Assembly (NCBI RefSeq): GCF_900156655.1
Contig: NZ_FTOG01000006.1
Location: 213,399-277,398 of the forward strand
Direction of reading: 5' to 3'
From: Rhodobacter aestuarii
GTDB lineage: Bacteria; Pseudomonadota; Alphaproteobacteria; Rhodobacterales; Rhodobacteraceae
DNA length: 64,000 bases
Shown: positions 17,795-26,670 of the stretch, in pieces
Layout of the letters: every line of letters begins with the position of its first letter
Position numbering within the stretch: position 1 is the first letter of the stretch
Notes under the pieces: model-generated
Seen by the model: the letters and a program-made list of their open reading frames with translations, nothing else
The model's database searches: none
What the model was told of the DNA's origin: nothing
Position numbers and translations under genes: made by a program

Positions 17795-18748
17795 ATGCGC
17801 CCAACCGCCCCTTCCAGCCCGGCCCCGATGCCGAGCCCCGTCACCGGTATTGCCCTCAAGGTTCTGTCGGTTCTCTTTTTTATTGCGATGGCGAGCCTTG
17901 TGAAAGCGGTCGCCCCGCATGTGCCGCCCGGCGAAACGGTCTTCTTCCGCTCGCTTTTCGCGCTGCCAGTGATTTTGGCGTGGCTGATCTGGCGGCGTGA
18001 ATTGCGCGTGGGGTTCAAGGTCAAAAGCCCGATGGGCCATGTTTGGCGCGGCGTCGCGGGCACCACGGCGATGGGGCTCAACTTTGCCGCCATTGCACTG
18101 CTACCGCTGCCCGAGGTCACCGCGCTTGGCTACACCGCGCCCCTTTTGGTGGTGATCTTTGCGGCGATGTTTTTGGGCGAGAACGTGCGCGCCTATCGGC
18201 TTTCGGCGGTCAGCCTTGGGTTGGTAGGTGTGCTGATCGTGCTCTGGCCTCGTTTGGGCGGTGTGAGCGGCGATAACCCGGTAGAGGCTTTGGGCGCAGT
18301 GCTTGCCGTAATGGGGGCGACCTTTGCCGCGCTGGCGCAAGTGTTCATCCGCAAAATGGTCGCCACCGAGCGCACCTCGGCAATTGTGTTTTGGTTCACC
18401 ATCACCTCGGCGGGGCTGTCGTTGATTAGCTTGCCCTTTGGCTGGGTGATGCCCGGCCCACGCGAAGCGATTTTGCTGATTTCTTGCGGGCTTTTGGGGG
18501 GCTTGGGGCAGATCTTCCTGACCTCGTCTTACCGCTTCGCCGATGCCTCGATCGTCGCGCCATTTGACTATGTCTCGATGCTGTTTGCGCTGGGGATCGG
18601 CTATTGGTTCTTTGACGAAGTGCCCACGCTTTGGATGCTGGGCGGCGCGGGCCTGATCATTTTCGCGGGCGTAATGATCATCTGGCGCGAACATCGGCTG
18701 GGGCTGGAGCGCAAGCGGGCGCGTAAAGCGGTCACGCCGCAGGGCTGA
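17795..18748 (+). CDS. EamA/DMT family transporter
   Basis: The 317-residue protein shows ten hydrophobic segments in two repeats of five, each with an EamA pattern (ALPLPEVTALGYTAPLLVVI in the first half, SYRFADASIVAPFDYVSMLF in the second). This is a drug/metabolite transporter of the inner membrane. The substrate is unknown; many relatives export amino acids or nucleotides. Both the N-terminal tail and the last 20 residues are polar, the latter strongly basic. Confidence 0.9.
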   Translation: MRPTAPSSPAPMPSPVTGIALKVLSVLFFIAMASLVKAVAPHVPPGETVFFRSLFALPVILAWLIWRRELRVGFKVKSPMGHVWRGVAGTTAMGLNFAAIALLPLPEVTALGYTAPLLVVIFAAMFLGENVRAYRLSAVSLGLVGVLIVLWPRLGGVSGDNPVEALGAVLAVMGATFAALAQVFIRKMVATERTSAIVFWFTITSAGLSLISLPFGWVMPGPREAILLISCGLLGGLGQIFLTSSYRFADASIVAPFDYVSMLFALGIGYWFFDEVPTLWMLGGAGLIIFAGVMIIWREHRLGLERKRARKAVTPQG

Positions 18749-18847
18749 GTCGTCTCGCAACGATTTGTCGGCCCAATATGACCCAGAGCAATGACGTAGG
18801 TCCGATTCGGTGCTAATCTGTCAAAGATGAAGCTGAAGGAGGCAGAC

Positions 18848-19042
18848 ATGACCCGTCACATCATCGACCATGCCGAGCCAAAGGCTGAAGGCACCCGCAC
18901 CGCCCAATATGTGGATATGGACCGCAAAGCAGGCGTGCATCCCGCCGTGGAAGAACTGAGCCAACGCCCGGAAGATCGTTCCGGCGCGAAAGTGCGGGAA
19001 TTTGTGCGCATCGCGCGCGAAGAAGCCAAGGCGGAAGACTGA
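18848..19042 (+). CDS. small charged protein of unknown function
   Basis: No family was recognised. The 64-residue product starts after GAAGGAGG. It is very hydrophilic, with 20 or more acidic and basic residues, no membrane segment and no Cys. The second half (VREFVRIAREEAKAED) should form a helix. It lies alone between a transporter gene and a convergent ilvE and is followed by a strong hairpin. The good ribosome binding site and even codon use support a real gene. Confidence 0.65.
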   Translation: MTRHIIDHAEPKAEGTRTAQYVDMDRKAGVHPAVEELSQRPEDRSGAKVREFVRIAREEAKAED

Positions 19043-19109
19043 TCCGACCCAAATCGGACCTCGCAGGAAGATCGGCCCGCACTGCCAAGGGTGGGCCGAA
19101 ATGGGAGAA

Positions 19110-19130
19110 GGGCACGCCTCTGGCGTGCCC
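19110..19130. terminator. bidirectional hairpin between the small gene and ilvE
   Basis: GGGCACGCC and GGCGTGCCC make a perfect 9-bp stem with a 3-base loop between two convergent genes. U tracts are poor on both sides. Confidence 0.55.
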
Positions 19131-19185
19131 CCGTAGCAAATTTCGCCTTTGCGACCCCGAAAGGGGCTGATCAGCGGCCAGCCGC

Positions 19186-20055
19186 TTAGGCGCGCACGAG
19201 TTTCTCGTAGCTTTCCGCGATATCGCGGGTAAGTGCGCCCACCTCAAAGTGGAAGTCCCCGATTTGACCCACCGGGGTGACTTCGGCGGCCGTGCCGGTG
19301 AGCCAGCATTGCTCGAAACCCGCCAGTTCCACGGGCTCGATATGGCGTTCGTGGACGGTGATCCCTTTTTCCTTCAGCATGGCGATCACCGTTTGGCGGG
19401 TGATGCCGTTGAGGAAGCAATCCGGAAGCGGCGTGTGCACTTCGCCGTTCTTGACGAAGAAGACGTTCGCCCCGGTCGCCTCGGCGACATAGCCGCGATA
19501 GTCCATCATCAGCGCGTCCGAGCACCCTTTCGCCTCGGCGGCGTGTTTTGACATGGTGCAGATCATGTAAAGACCCGCCGCCTTGGCCGCCGACGGAATG
19601 GTGTGCGGATCAGGGCGACGCCATTTGGAGATGTCGAGCTTGGCGCCCTTCATCTTCGCATCGCCATAATAGTTGCCCCATTCCCAACCCGCGATCGCCA
19701 TGCGCACCGGGTTTTTGCGCGCCGAAACGCCCATATCTTCGCCCGCGCCACGCCATGCCACGGCGCGCACATAGGCGTCTTTCCAGCCATTGGCTTCCAG
19801 CATCGCGTATTTCGCGGCTTCGATCTCTTCGACCGAGTAGGGGACTTCCATATCCAGCAGTTGCGCCGATTTGCGCAGCCGTTCGGAATGCTCCACCCCT
19901 TTGAAGATCTTGCCATTGTAGCAGCGTTCGCCCTCGAACACCGACGAGGCGTAATGCAGCGCATGGGTCAGGATATGGACCTTGGCATCGCGCCATTCGA
20001 CCATTTCCCCATCCATCCAGATCTTACCATCACGATCATCATATGCGCCGTCCAT
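19186..20055 (-). CDS. ilvE: branched-chain amino acid aminotransferase
   Basis: This 289-residue fold-type IV PLP enzyme does the last step of Val, Leu and Ile synthesis. Motifs are HALHYASSVFEGERCYNG near the N-terminus, the PLP lysine region GCSDALMMDYRGYVAEATGANVFF and GITRQTVIAML. The length matches the shorter alphaproteobacterial type. D-amino acid aminotransferases share the fold, but the N-terminal motif favours IlvE. It is divergent from petP. Confidence 0.94.
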   Translation of the reverse strand: MDGAYDDRDGKIWMDGEMVEWRDAKVHILTHALHYASSVFEGERCYNGKIFKGVEHSERLRKSAQLLDMEVPYSVEEIEAAKYAMLEANGWKDAYVRAVAWRGAGEDMGVSARKNPVRMAIAGWEWGNYYGDAKMKGAKLDISKWRRPDPHTIPSAAKAAGLYMICTMSKHAAEAKGCSDALMMDYRGYVAEATGANVFFVKNGEVHTPLPDCFLNGITRQTVIAMLKEKGITVHERHIEPVELAGFEQCWLTGTAAEVTPVGQIGDFHFEVGALTRDIAESYEKLVRA

Positions 20056-20115
20056 GCTGCCCTCCTTGAGCCCAAATTGTCATAAGTTGCGCCAAACGGG
20101 CCAGAACAGGTCAGA

Positions 20116-20129
20116 AAGTTGCGCAACTT
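20116..20129. promoter_or_regulatory. perfect palindrome, candidate MarR-type operator
   Basis: AAGTTGCGCAACTT is an exact 14-bp palindrome in the ilvE-petP intergenic region, 72 bases before the petP start. A related half-site, AAGTTGCGCCAA, begins at about 20085. The size and TTGCGCAA core suit a MarR-family dimer, so autoregulation of petP is the simplest reading. Confidence 0.5.
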
Positions 20130-20201
20130 CCCGGTCTCGGTAACAATTGATTCTTGGAAAGTCAACAAGACTGCCCTAAAAGGATCAAAAGCGAGGATCA
20201 C

Positions 20202-20702
20202 ATGGCCGAGACCGGGGCATCTGGGGGCGAAACGCTCCTGTTTCTGACCGACGAACAATTGCGCAAAGGCATCGAGGCGATGTTCTTTGCTTATCGTGGC
20301 TTTACCGCCGATCCGGACCGGATTCTGGAGAAGCACAATTATGGGCGCGCACATCACCGCGCGATCCACTTCATCAATCGCGAACCCGGTCTGACGGTGA
20401 CAACGCTCATTTCCGTTCTGGGCGTCACCAAGCAAAGCTTGAACCGGGTGCTGCGAACCTTGATTGAGGATGGGCTGGTAGAGAGCCGGGTGGGCAACCG
20501 CGACAAGCGCGAGCGCAACCTTTACCTGACCGAGGCTGGCGCGGAGTTGGAGCATGAGCTTTCAAAAGCGCAGCGCGGGCGGATGCGGGCGGCCTATCGT
20601 GCCGCAGGGCCACAAGCGGTGGCCGGGTTCCGGCAGGTGCTTGAGGCGATGATGGACCCTGATCTGCACCGTCACTACCAGATGCTGAAGGATGAAGCAT
20701 GA
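20202..20702 (+). CDS. petP: MarR family transcriptional regulator PetP
   Basis: The 166-residue product has a winged helix typical of MarR: REPGLTVTTLISVLGVTKQS (helix-turn-helix) and LIEDGLVESRVGNRDKRERN (wing with DKRERN). The identification as PetP comes from context: in Rhodobacter capsulatus petP and petR lie just upstream of petABC and petP encodes a MarR-like protein. Start 20202 follows GCGAGGA. It overlaps petR by 4 bases. A palindrome upstream may be its operator. Confidence 0.88.
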   Translation: MAETGASGGETLLFLTDEQLRKGIEAMFFAYRGFTADPDRILEKHNYGRAHHRAIHFINREPGLTVTTLISVLGVTKQSLNRVLRTLIEDGLVESRVGNRDKRERNLYLTEAGAELEHELSKAQRGRMRAAYRAAGPQAVAGFRQVLEAMMDPDLHRHYQMLKDEA

Positions 20703-21409
20703 GCGCCAATGCGCCACATTTGCTGATCGTCGATGATGACGAACGAATCCGGGGGCTCTTGCACAAGTTCTTGGCGCGCAATGGCTTTTTGGTGACTGCC
20801 GCACGCGATGCGGCGCATGCGCGCAAGCTGCTCGCCGGGCTCGAATTCAACCTGATCGTGCTGGACGTGATGATGCCGGGCGAAGACGGGCTGAGCCTGA
20901 CGCGCGATCTGCGCGCGAAAATGTCGACCCCGATCCTGCTTTTGACCGCGCGCGGCGAGACCCGCGACCGGATCGAGGGGCTCGAGGCAGGCGCGGACGA
21001 CTATCTGCCCAAACCCTTTGAGCCCAAAGAATTATTGTTGCGAATCAATGCGATCTTGCGTCGCGTGCCGGAAACCACCGCCTCTGGCCCGAAGTTTTTG
21101 GGGCTGGGTCCGCTGCGCTATGAGATTGAGCGGGGCGAGTTGTGGCAAGGGGATGCCGCAGTGCGGCTCACCGCGACCGAGGCCGCGCTGATGCGGATTT
21201 TTGCGGCGCATTCGGGCGAAGTGATCAGCCGCGCCGATCTGATTGACGAATTGGGCCGGGATCGCTCCGCCAGTTCGGAAGAAGGGGCGGGCGACCGCGC
21301 GGTGGACGTTCAGATTACCCGCTTGCGGCGCAAGATCGAGCCCGATCCGCGCGAACCGCGCTACCTGCAGACAGTGCGTGGTGCCGGGTATATGCTCGCA
21401 CCGGACTGA
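20699..21409 (+). CDS. petR: OmpR family response regulator PetR
   Basis: The product has 236 residues. The receiver domain has the acidic pocket VDDDE (11-15), phospho-acceptor Asp56 in VLDVMMPGEDG, Thr83 and Lys105 in PKPFEP. The C-terminal winged helix has LTATEAALMRIFAAHSGEVI and VDVQITRLRRKIEPDPREPR with RTVRGAGY-like ending. No histidine kinase gene is adjacent, as in the R. capsulatus petPR-petABC locus. Confidence 0.93.
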   Translation: MSANAPHLLIVDDDERIRGLLHKFLARNGFLVTAARDAAHARKLLAGLEFNLIVLDVMMPGEDGLSLTRDLRAKMSTPILLLTARGETRDRIEGLEAGADDYLPKPFEPKELLLRINAILRRVPETTASGPKFLGLGPLRYEIERGELWQGDAAVRLTATEAALMRIFAAHSGEVISRADLIDELGRDRSASSEEGAGDRAVDVQITRLRRKIEPDPREPRYLQTVRGAGYMLAPD

Positions 21410-21554
21410 CCACTAAAACGGCAACACGCGCCAAGCCAACCCCATGAGGCAGCGACAAAAAAGCGCGAATCGGGGGAAGTTGCGGCTTTTCGCCTCACCC
21501 CATTGTGATTGTCTGCTGGACTGACAAGGGCGTCGGCGTTAAACGGAACGCATG

Positions 21555-21580
21555 GCAGGCCGCCCCCAGAAGCGGCCTGC
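21555..21580 (+). promoter_or_regulatory. stem-loop in the petA leader
   Basis: GCAGGCCGC and GCGGCCTGC pair perfectly over 9 bp around an 8-base loop, 46 bases before the petA GTG. No U tract follows, so a leader structure is as likely as an attenuator. Confidence 0.45.
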
Positions 21581-21626
21581 AACGGCGCATCGGCTTGAAA
21601 TCCAGGCTCGGGAAGGGAGAAGACTC

Positions 21627-22187
21627 GTGTCCCACGCAGAAGACTACGAAGGCACTCGGAGGGATTTCCTCTATCATGCTACCGCCGCGACGGGTGTCGT
21701 GGTGGCGGGCGCGGCCGTTTGGCCGCTGATCAACCAAATGAACGCTTCAGCAGACGTTAAAGCGCTCGCGTCGATTTTCGTTGACGTGTCGAGCGTTGAA
21801 GTGGGCACCCAGCTGACCGTGAAATGGCGCGGCAAGCCGGTGTTCATTCGTCGCCGCGATCAAAAAGACATCGACCTTGCGCGTTCGGTCCCGGTTTCGT
21901 CGCTGCGCGACAAATCGGCTGAAAACGCCAACAAACCCGGCGCGGAAGCGACCGACCAAAACCGCACGCTGGACGAAGCCGGCGAATGGCTGGTGATGAT
22001 CGGCGTTTGCACCCACCTCGGCTGCGTGCCGATGGGCGGCGCTTCGGGTGATTTCGGTGGCTGGTTCTGCCCCTGCCACGGCTCGCACTACGACTCTGCT
22101 GGCCGTATCCGCAAGGGCCCGGCGCCGCGGAACCTTGATATCCCGCTGGCGGCCTTCGTCGACGACACCACCATCAAGCTGGGCTGA
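21627..22187 (+). CDS. petA: ubiquinol-cytochrome c reductase Rieske iron-sulfur subunit
   Basis: The 186-residue product has a twin-arginine N-terminus ([13 protein letters not shown]) that also serves as its membrane anchor. The two cluster-binding loops are CTHLGC (128-133) and CPCHGS (148-153), with disulfide Cys133 and Cys150. I place the start at GTG 21627, after GGAAGGGAGAAG; this gives [14 protein letters not shown], the N-terminus expected for Rhodobacter. It accepts electrons from ubiquinol in the bc1 complex. Confidence 0.97.
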   Translation: MSHAEDYEGTRRDFLYHATAATGVVVAGAAVWPLINQMNASADVKALASIFVDVSSVEVGTQLTVKWRGKPVFIRRRDQKDIDLARSVPVSSLRDKSAENANKPGAEATDQNRTLDEAGEWLVMIGVCTHLGCVPMGGASGDFGGWFCPCHGSHYDSAGRIRKGPAPRNLDIPLAAFVDDTTIKLG

Positions 22188-22198
22188 GGGGAAGACAC

Positions 22199-23512
22199 AT
22201 GTCCGGAATTCCGCACGACCATTACGAGCCCAGAACGGGCATCGAAAAGTGGCTGCATGATCGTATGCCGATTGTCAGCCTGATTTACGACACCATTATG
22301 ATCCCCACGCCGAAGAACCTGAACTGGTGGTGGATCTGGGGGATCGTCCTTGCCTTCACGCTGGTGCTGCAAATCGTCACCGGCATCGTGCTGGCGATGC
22401 ACTACACCCCGCATGTTGATCTGGCTTTCGCCTCGGTCGAGCACATCATGCGCGACGTGAACGGCGGCTGGGCGCTGCGTTACATCCACGCCAACGGCGC
22501 TTCGCTGTTCTTCTTGGCGGTCTATATCCACATTTTTCGTGGTCTCTACTACGGCTCCTACAAGGCGCCGCGCGAAATCACCTGGGTCATCGGTATGGTT
22601 ATCTACCTGCTGATGATGGGCACCGCGTTCATGGGCTACGTGCTTCCGTGGGGGCAAATGTCCTTCTGGGGCGCCACCGTTATCACCGGCCTCTTCGGTG
22701 CGTTCCCGGGCTTTGGCCCTGGCGTGCAAGAATGGCTGCTCGGTGGGCCGGCGGTCGACAACGCTACGCTTAACCGCTTCTTCTCGCTGCACTATCTGCT
22801 GCCCTTCGTGATCGTGGCTATGGTCGCGCTGCACATCTGGGCGTTCCACACCACGGGCAACAACAACCCGACCGGTGTTGAAGTGCGTCGCGGTTCGAAA
22901 GAAGAAGTCGAAAAAGACACCCTGCCCTTCTGGCCCTACTTCGTGATCAAAGATCTGTTCGCGCTGGCGCTGGTGATGGTCGTGTTCTTCGCGGTCGTGG
23001 CTTACATGCCGAACTACCTTGGCCACCCGGATAACTACATCCAAGCGAACCCGCTTTCGACGCCTGCACACATCGTGCCGGAATGGTACTTCCTGCCGTT
23101 CTACGCGATCTTGCGCGCCTTCACCGCCGACGTTTGGGCTGTGGCTCTGGTTGACGGGATCACCTTCGGCGTCGTTGACGCCAAACTGTTCGGTGTTATC
23201 GCGATGTTCGGCGCGATCATCGCGATGGCGCTGGCCCCGTGGCTCGACACCTCAAAAGTCCGCTCGGGCTCCTATCGTCCGAAGTTCAAACTGTGGTTCT
23301 GGCTGCTGGTTGGCGACTTCATCCTGCTTACTTGGGTGGGGGCGATGCCGACCGAGTTCCCGTATGACTGGATCTCGCTGATCGGGGCGACCTACTGGTT
23401 CGCGTATTTCCTTGTGATCCTGCCGCTGCTTGGCGCGATCGAAAAACCGACGCCGATGCCGGCGACGATTGAGGAAGATTACAACAGCCATTACGGCAAT
23501 CCGGCCGAGTGA
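22199..23512 (+). CDS. petB: cytochrome b of the bc1 complex
   Basis: The 437-residue integral membrane protein has eight expected helices, the haem-ligand histidines in the second and fourth helices ([36 protein letters not shown]) and the Qo-site motif [15 protein letters not shown]. It carries the two b haems and the quinone sites. It starts 11 bases after petA. Confidence 0.98.
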   Translation: MSGIPHDHYEPRTGIEKWLHDRMPIVSLIYDTIMIPTPKNLNWWWIWGIVLAFTLVLQIVTGIVLAMHYTPHVDLAFASVEHIMRDVNGGWALRYIHANGASLFFLAVYIHIFRGLYYGSYKAPREITWVIGMVIYLLMMGTAFMGYVLPWGQMSFWGATVITGLFGAFPGFGPGVQEWLLGGPAVDNATLNRFFSLHYLLPFVIVAMVALHIWAFHTTGNNNPTGVEVRRGSKEEVEKDTLPFWPYFVIKDLFALALVMVVFFAVVAYMPNYLGHPDNYIQANPLSTPAHIVPEWYFLPFYAILRAFTADVWAVALVDGITFGVVDAKLFGVIAMFGAIIAMALAPWLDTSKVRSGSYRPKFKLWFWLLVGDFILLTWVGAMPTEFPYDWISLIGATYWFAYFLVILPLLGAIEKPTPMPATIEEDYNSHYGNPAE

Positions 23513-23530
23513 GAGAAGAGGACTGAAATC

Positions 23531-24373
23531 ATGAAAAAGCTTCTGATCTCTGCTGCTTCCGCGCTGATGCTTAGCGCTGGTGGTGCGATGGCCGTCGACC
23601 ACAACGTGCCTGACGTTGCTTTCAGCTTCGAAGGTCCGTTCGGCACCTATGATGTGGACCAACTGCGTCGTGGCTTCCAAGTCTACTCGGAAGTCTGCTC
23701 GGCCTGCCACGGCATGAAATTCGTGCCGATCCGCACACTCGCCGATGATGGCGGCCCGCAACTCGACCCGGCCTTCGTGCGTGAATACGCCGCTGGCTTG
23801 GACGGTGTGCTGGACCCGGAAACCGACGAGGAACGTGACCGTAAAGAATCCGACATGTTCCCCGAACGTGTTGGTGACGGCATGGGCCCGGACCTCTCGG
23901 TGATGGCGAAAGCGCGTGCGGGCTTTATGGGCCCGAACGGCCTCGGCCTGAACCAGCTCTTCAAAGGCATGGGCGGTCCGGAATACCTCTACAACTACAT
24001 CATCGGCTTCGAAGAAAACCCGGAATGTGCTCCGGATGGGATCGACGGCTACTACTACAACCACACCTTCCAAGTTGGCGGCGTGCCGGACAGCTGTAAG
24101 GACGCCAATGGCGTGAAGATCACCCATGGTAGCTGGGCGCAAATGCCCCCGCCGCTCGTGGAGGATCAAGTGGAGTACGAAGACGGCACCCCGGCCACCA
24201 TCGAACAGATGGCCTATGACGTCTCGGCCTTCCTGATGTGGGCTGCCGAACCGAAGATGATGGCGCGCAAACAAATGGGCTTCGTGGCGGTTCTGCTGCT
24301 CGGCCTGATGACCGTGCTGCTCTATCTGACCAACAAACGGCTCTGGGCGCCCTACAAAGGCAAACGCCACTAA
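23531..24373 (+). CDS. petC: cytochrome c1
   Basis: The 280-residue product has a cleavable signal peptide (to about AMA at residue 21), the haem-binding CSACH, and a C-terminal anchor helix (MGFVAVLLLGLMTVLLYLT) followed by a basic end. The length matches Rhodobacter cytochrome c1. It passes electrons from the Rieske protein to soluble or membrane cytochrome c. It is the last gene of petABC. Confidence 0.98.
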   Translation: MKKLLISAASALMLSAGGAMAVDHNVPDVAFSFEGPFGTYDVDQLRRGFQVYSEVCSACHGMKFVPIRTLADDGGPQLDPAFVREYAAGLDGVLDPETDEERDRKESDMFPERVGDGMGPDLSVMAKARAGFMGPNGLGLNQLFKGMGGPEYLYNYIIGFEENPECAPDGIDGYYYNHTFQVGGVPDSCKDANGVKITHGSWAQMPPPLVEDQVEYEDGTPATIEQMAYDVSAFLMWAAEPKMMARKQMGFVAVLLLGLMTVLLYLTNKRLWAPYKGKRH

Positions 24374-24396
24374 GCCGTTCCCGAGCCTGAGATAAG

Positions 24397-24422
24397 AAAA
24401 CGCGCCCTTCGGGGCGCGTTTT
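24397..24422 (+). terminator. petABC terminator
   Basis: An 11-bp stem, AAAACGCGCCC with GGGCGCGTTTT, carries a TTCG loop and runs into a U-rich tail, 24 bases after the petC stop. Confidence 0.9.
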
Positions 24423-24463
24423 TGTTTGTAGGCTGCGGCGTCTCACATGCGCCCCCAACATAG

Positions 24464-24489
24464 AAAAGGCCCCGGCAAGCGCCGAGGCC
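24464..24489 (-). terminator. terminator of the TetR-family gene
   Basis: On the minus strand, GGCC-T-CGGC, a GCTT loop and GCCG-G-GGCC are followed by TTTTC, 27 bases past the stop. Confidence 0.7.
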
Positions 24490-24515
24490 ATAAACGCTCA
24501 AGCCAATCAGAGGTT

Positions 24516-25142
24516 TCAGCCGCGCACGCCGTAACGCGCCAAGAACATTTCGACCGCGCCCTCAATGATCCGGTGGCGGCTTTCGTCCGTCACCTCATGG
24601 ATCACACCGCAGACAAGGCAATTGTGGATTTCAACCTTGCACAGTTCGGAAAATTGATCCGCCGCCAAGGCATAGTCTTCAATCACCAACTCGCCCCGCG
24701 CCACGGCGGTTTTGAGATATTCCACCAGACGCGCGCGGACCAATTGCGGCCCCGAGGCATAGAACTGTTGCCCCAATTCCGGGAACCGGTCGCTTTCCGC
24801 CACGCAAAGCCGATAGGTCTGTCGCCCCAGATCGGAGCGCAGATAATCAATGATTGCGCCAGCCGCATAGCGCAGCACCTGCGCCACCGGCTTTTCATCA
24901 GCGTAGATAAACTCCACCGCCTCATCGGCTTGGCGTTCGCATTCCCCCGTGGCGATGGCCATAAACAAAAGACGTTTATCCGGGAAATAGCTGTAGAGCG
25001 TTGCCTTCGACACGCCCGCCTCGCGCGCGATGTCGTCGACCGAGGCGCCCTCGAATCCGTCGCGCAAGAAAACCTTACGCGCCCCTTCGATCACCTGATC
25101 GAACTTACGGCCTTTGCGGATCGTGCTCGTTTCCTTTGTCAT
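24516..25142 (-). CDS. TetR/AcrR family transcriptional regulator
   Basis: The 208-residue product has an N-terminal TetR helix-turn-helix: FLRDGFEGASVDDIAREAGV followed by SKATLYSYFPDKRLLF. The helical C-terminal half (about 80-205) should bind a ligand and dimerise. Start 25142 was chosen after GAAGGGATG; a longer frame adds unlike residues. No obvious target gene is divergent with it; a TerB-like gene lies upstream on the other strand 128 bases away. Confidence 0.92.
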   Translation of the reverse strand: MTKETSTIRKGRKFDQVIEGARKVFLRDGFEGASVDDIAREAGVSKATLYSYFPDKRLLFMAIATGECERQADEAVEFIYADEKPVAQVLRYAAGAIIDYLRSDLGRQTYRLCVAESDRFPELGQQFYASGPQLVRARLVEYLKTAVARGELVIEDYALAADQFSELCKVEIHNCLVCGVIHEVTDESRHRIIEGAVEMFLARYGVRG

Positions 25143-25269
25143 GCAACATCCCTTCGCCGCCACAATAGCCCGGCAGCGCCATAAGCGACAAGGCATCCAA
25201 TGGTCGGTATCGCAAGGTTCTGATCGGAGCTGGCCTTGTCCCGGCCTTTGCAGACGCTAAACTGAGGCC

Positions 25270-25719
25270 ATGCTCAAATTCCTCTCCAGCCTTCTGGCCG
25301 ACCCGCAACCGCATCATGATCCGCTCACGGCGGAAGATGCCGAACTGGCGCTGGCGGCGCTTTTGGTGCGGCTGGCCCGCTCTGACAACCATTATGGCGC
25401 CGATGAACGCCAACATATCGAGCAGGTCCTGGCGACGCGGCGCGGGCTAGGCCATGGCGAAGCGACGGCTTTGCGCGAACGCGCCGAGGCCGCAGAGGCA
25501 GAGGCCCCCGACACGGTGCGCTTCACACGCGCGCTCAAGGAAAAGATCGCCTATGAGGACCGAATCGGCGTGATTGAGGCGCTTTGGGACGTCGCCTTGG
25601 CCGATAATGAACGCGCCCCCGAAGAAGATGCGCTGATCCGGCTCGCCGCCAATCTGCTTGGCGTCAATGATCGCGATTCGGGCTTGGCGCGCCAACGGGT
25701 GGTGGCGGCGCGCGGCTGA
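25270..25719 (+). CDS. TerB family protein
   Basis: The 149-residue protein is all helical with acidic pairs: AALLVRLARSDNHYGADERQHIEQVL and ALWDVALADNERAPEEDALIRL, the duplicated EF-like helix pattern of TerB (COG4103). Members bind metal; tellurite resistance is known only for some. It is a single gene between a TetR regulator and the ABC operon. Confidence 0.87.
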   Translation: MLKFLSSLLADPQPHHDPLTAEDAELALAALLVRLARSDNHYGADERQHIEQVLATRRGLGHGEATALRERAEAAEAEAPDTVRFTRALKEKIAYEDRIGVIEALWDVALADNERAPEEDALIRLAANLLGVNDRDSGLARQRVVAARG

Positions 25720-25854
25720 ACCATCGTTCAGCGCCTAAAGTTGCGGCGCTTGCCTGTCCTTTTGGCGCTTACCCTTGGGGAAAGACCAACTCGCCGTTGC
25801 ATTCGGCTCAAAAATCGCGCCAAGTTGACCGACCGGACAAACAGAAGCCGAGCC

Positions 25855-26643
25855 GTGACAGACCCCGTGACCCAAACTGCCCCCGTCATTGAAATCCGCA
25901 ACCTGCACAAAAGCTATGGGCCCCTAGAGGTGCTCAAGGGCGTGTCGATCCGGGCCGAAAAGGGCCATGTGGTCTCGCTCATTGGCTCTTCGGGTTCGGG
26001 CAAATCCACCCTTTTGCGCTGCTGCAACCTGCTGGAAGACAGCCAGCAAGGCGAGGTCATCTTTGCGGGCGAACCCGTGCGCTGGCAAGGCGCGGGGCTG
26101 GCCCGCCGCCCCGCTGACCGCGCGCAGGTCACTCGGTTTCGCACCAATCTTTCGATGGTGTTTCAGCAGTTCAACCTGTGGAGCCACATGACGATCTTGC
26201 AAAACGTCATGGAGGCGCCTGTCACAGTGCTGGGCCGCAAACCCGCCGAGGTGGAGCCGCTCGCGCGCAGCCTATTGGCAAAGGTCGGCATTGGCGACAA
26301 AGCCGATAACTGGCCCGCGCAGCTTTCGGGGGGCCAGCAGCAACGCGCCGCGATTGCGCGCGCGCTGTGCATGCAGCCCGAAGCGCTATTGTTTGATGAG
26401 CCAACCTCCGCGCTTGACCCCGAATTACAGCAAGAAGTGGTGAAGGTGATCAAAGACCTTGCCGCCGAACATCGCACGATGATCCTTGTGACCCATGACA
26501 TGCGCTTGGCCGCAGAAGTGTCTGACCATGTCGTGTTTCTGCATCAGGGCCTGATCGAAGAGGAAGGCCCGCCCGAAACCCTTTTTGGCGCGCCCAAATC
26601 GGAGCGCCTGCAACAATTCCTGTCGGCCACCGCGCCGGCCTGA
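25855..26643 (+). CDS. amino acid ABC transporter ATP-binding protein (HisP/GlnQ type)
   Basis: About 262 residues. Walker A is GSSGSGKST, the signature LSGGQQQRAAIARAL, Walker B LLFDEPTSALD and the switch His in LVTHDM. The subfamily pattern (SMVFQQFNLWSHMTILQNVMEAP) places it with polar amino acid/opine importers. The start is taken at GTG 25855, directly before the conserved part; upstream residues look unlike coding sequence. First gene of a nine-gene operon. Confidence 0.95.
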   Translation: MTDPVTQTAPVIEIRNLHKSYGPLEVLKGVSIRAEKGHVVSLIGSSGSGKSTLLRCCNLLEDSQQGEVIFAGEPVRWQGAGLARRPADRAQVTRFRTNLSMVFQQFNLWSHMTILQNVMEAPVTVLGRKPAEVEPLARSLLAKVGIGDKADNWPAQLSGGQQQRAAIARALCMQPEALLFDEPTSALDPELQQEVVKVIKDLAAEHRTMILVTHDMRLAAEVSDHVVFLHQGLIEEEGPPETLFGAPKSERLQQFLSATAPA

Positions 26644-26670
26644 GTGAAGACCCCAACTTTGGAGAGAGCC

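Noticed and set aside
19040..19060. Short inverted repeat TCCGA...TCGGA after the small charged gene.
   Set aside because: The stem is 5 bp with no U tract; the stronger hairpin at 19110 explains termination.
23252..24370. A 372-codon minus-strand frame, His and Val rich.
   Set aside because: It lies wholly under petB and petC, which are certain. His-rich antisense frames arise from the codon bias here.
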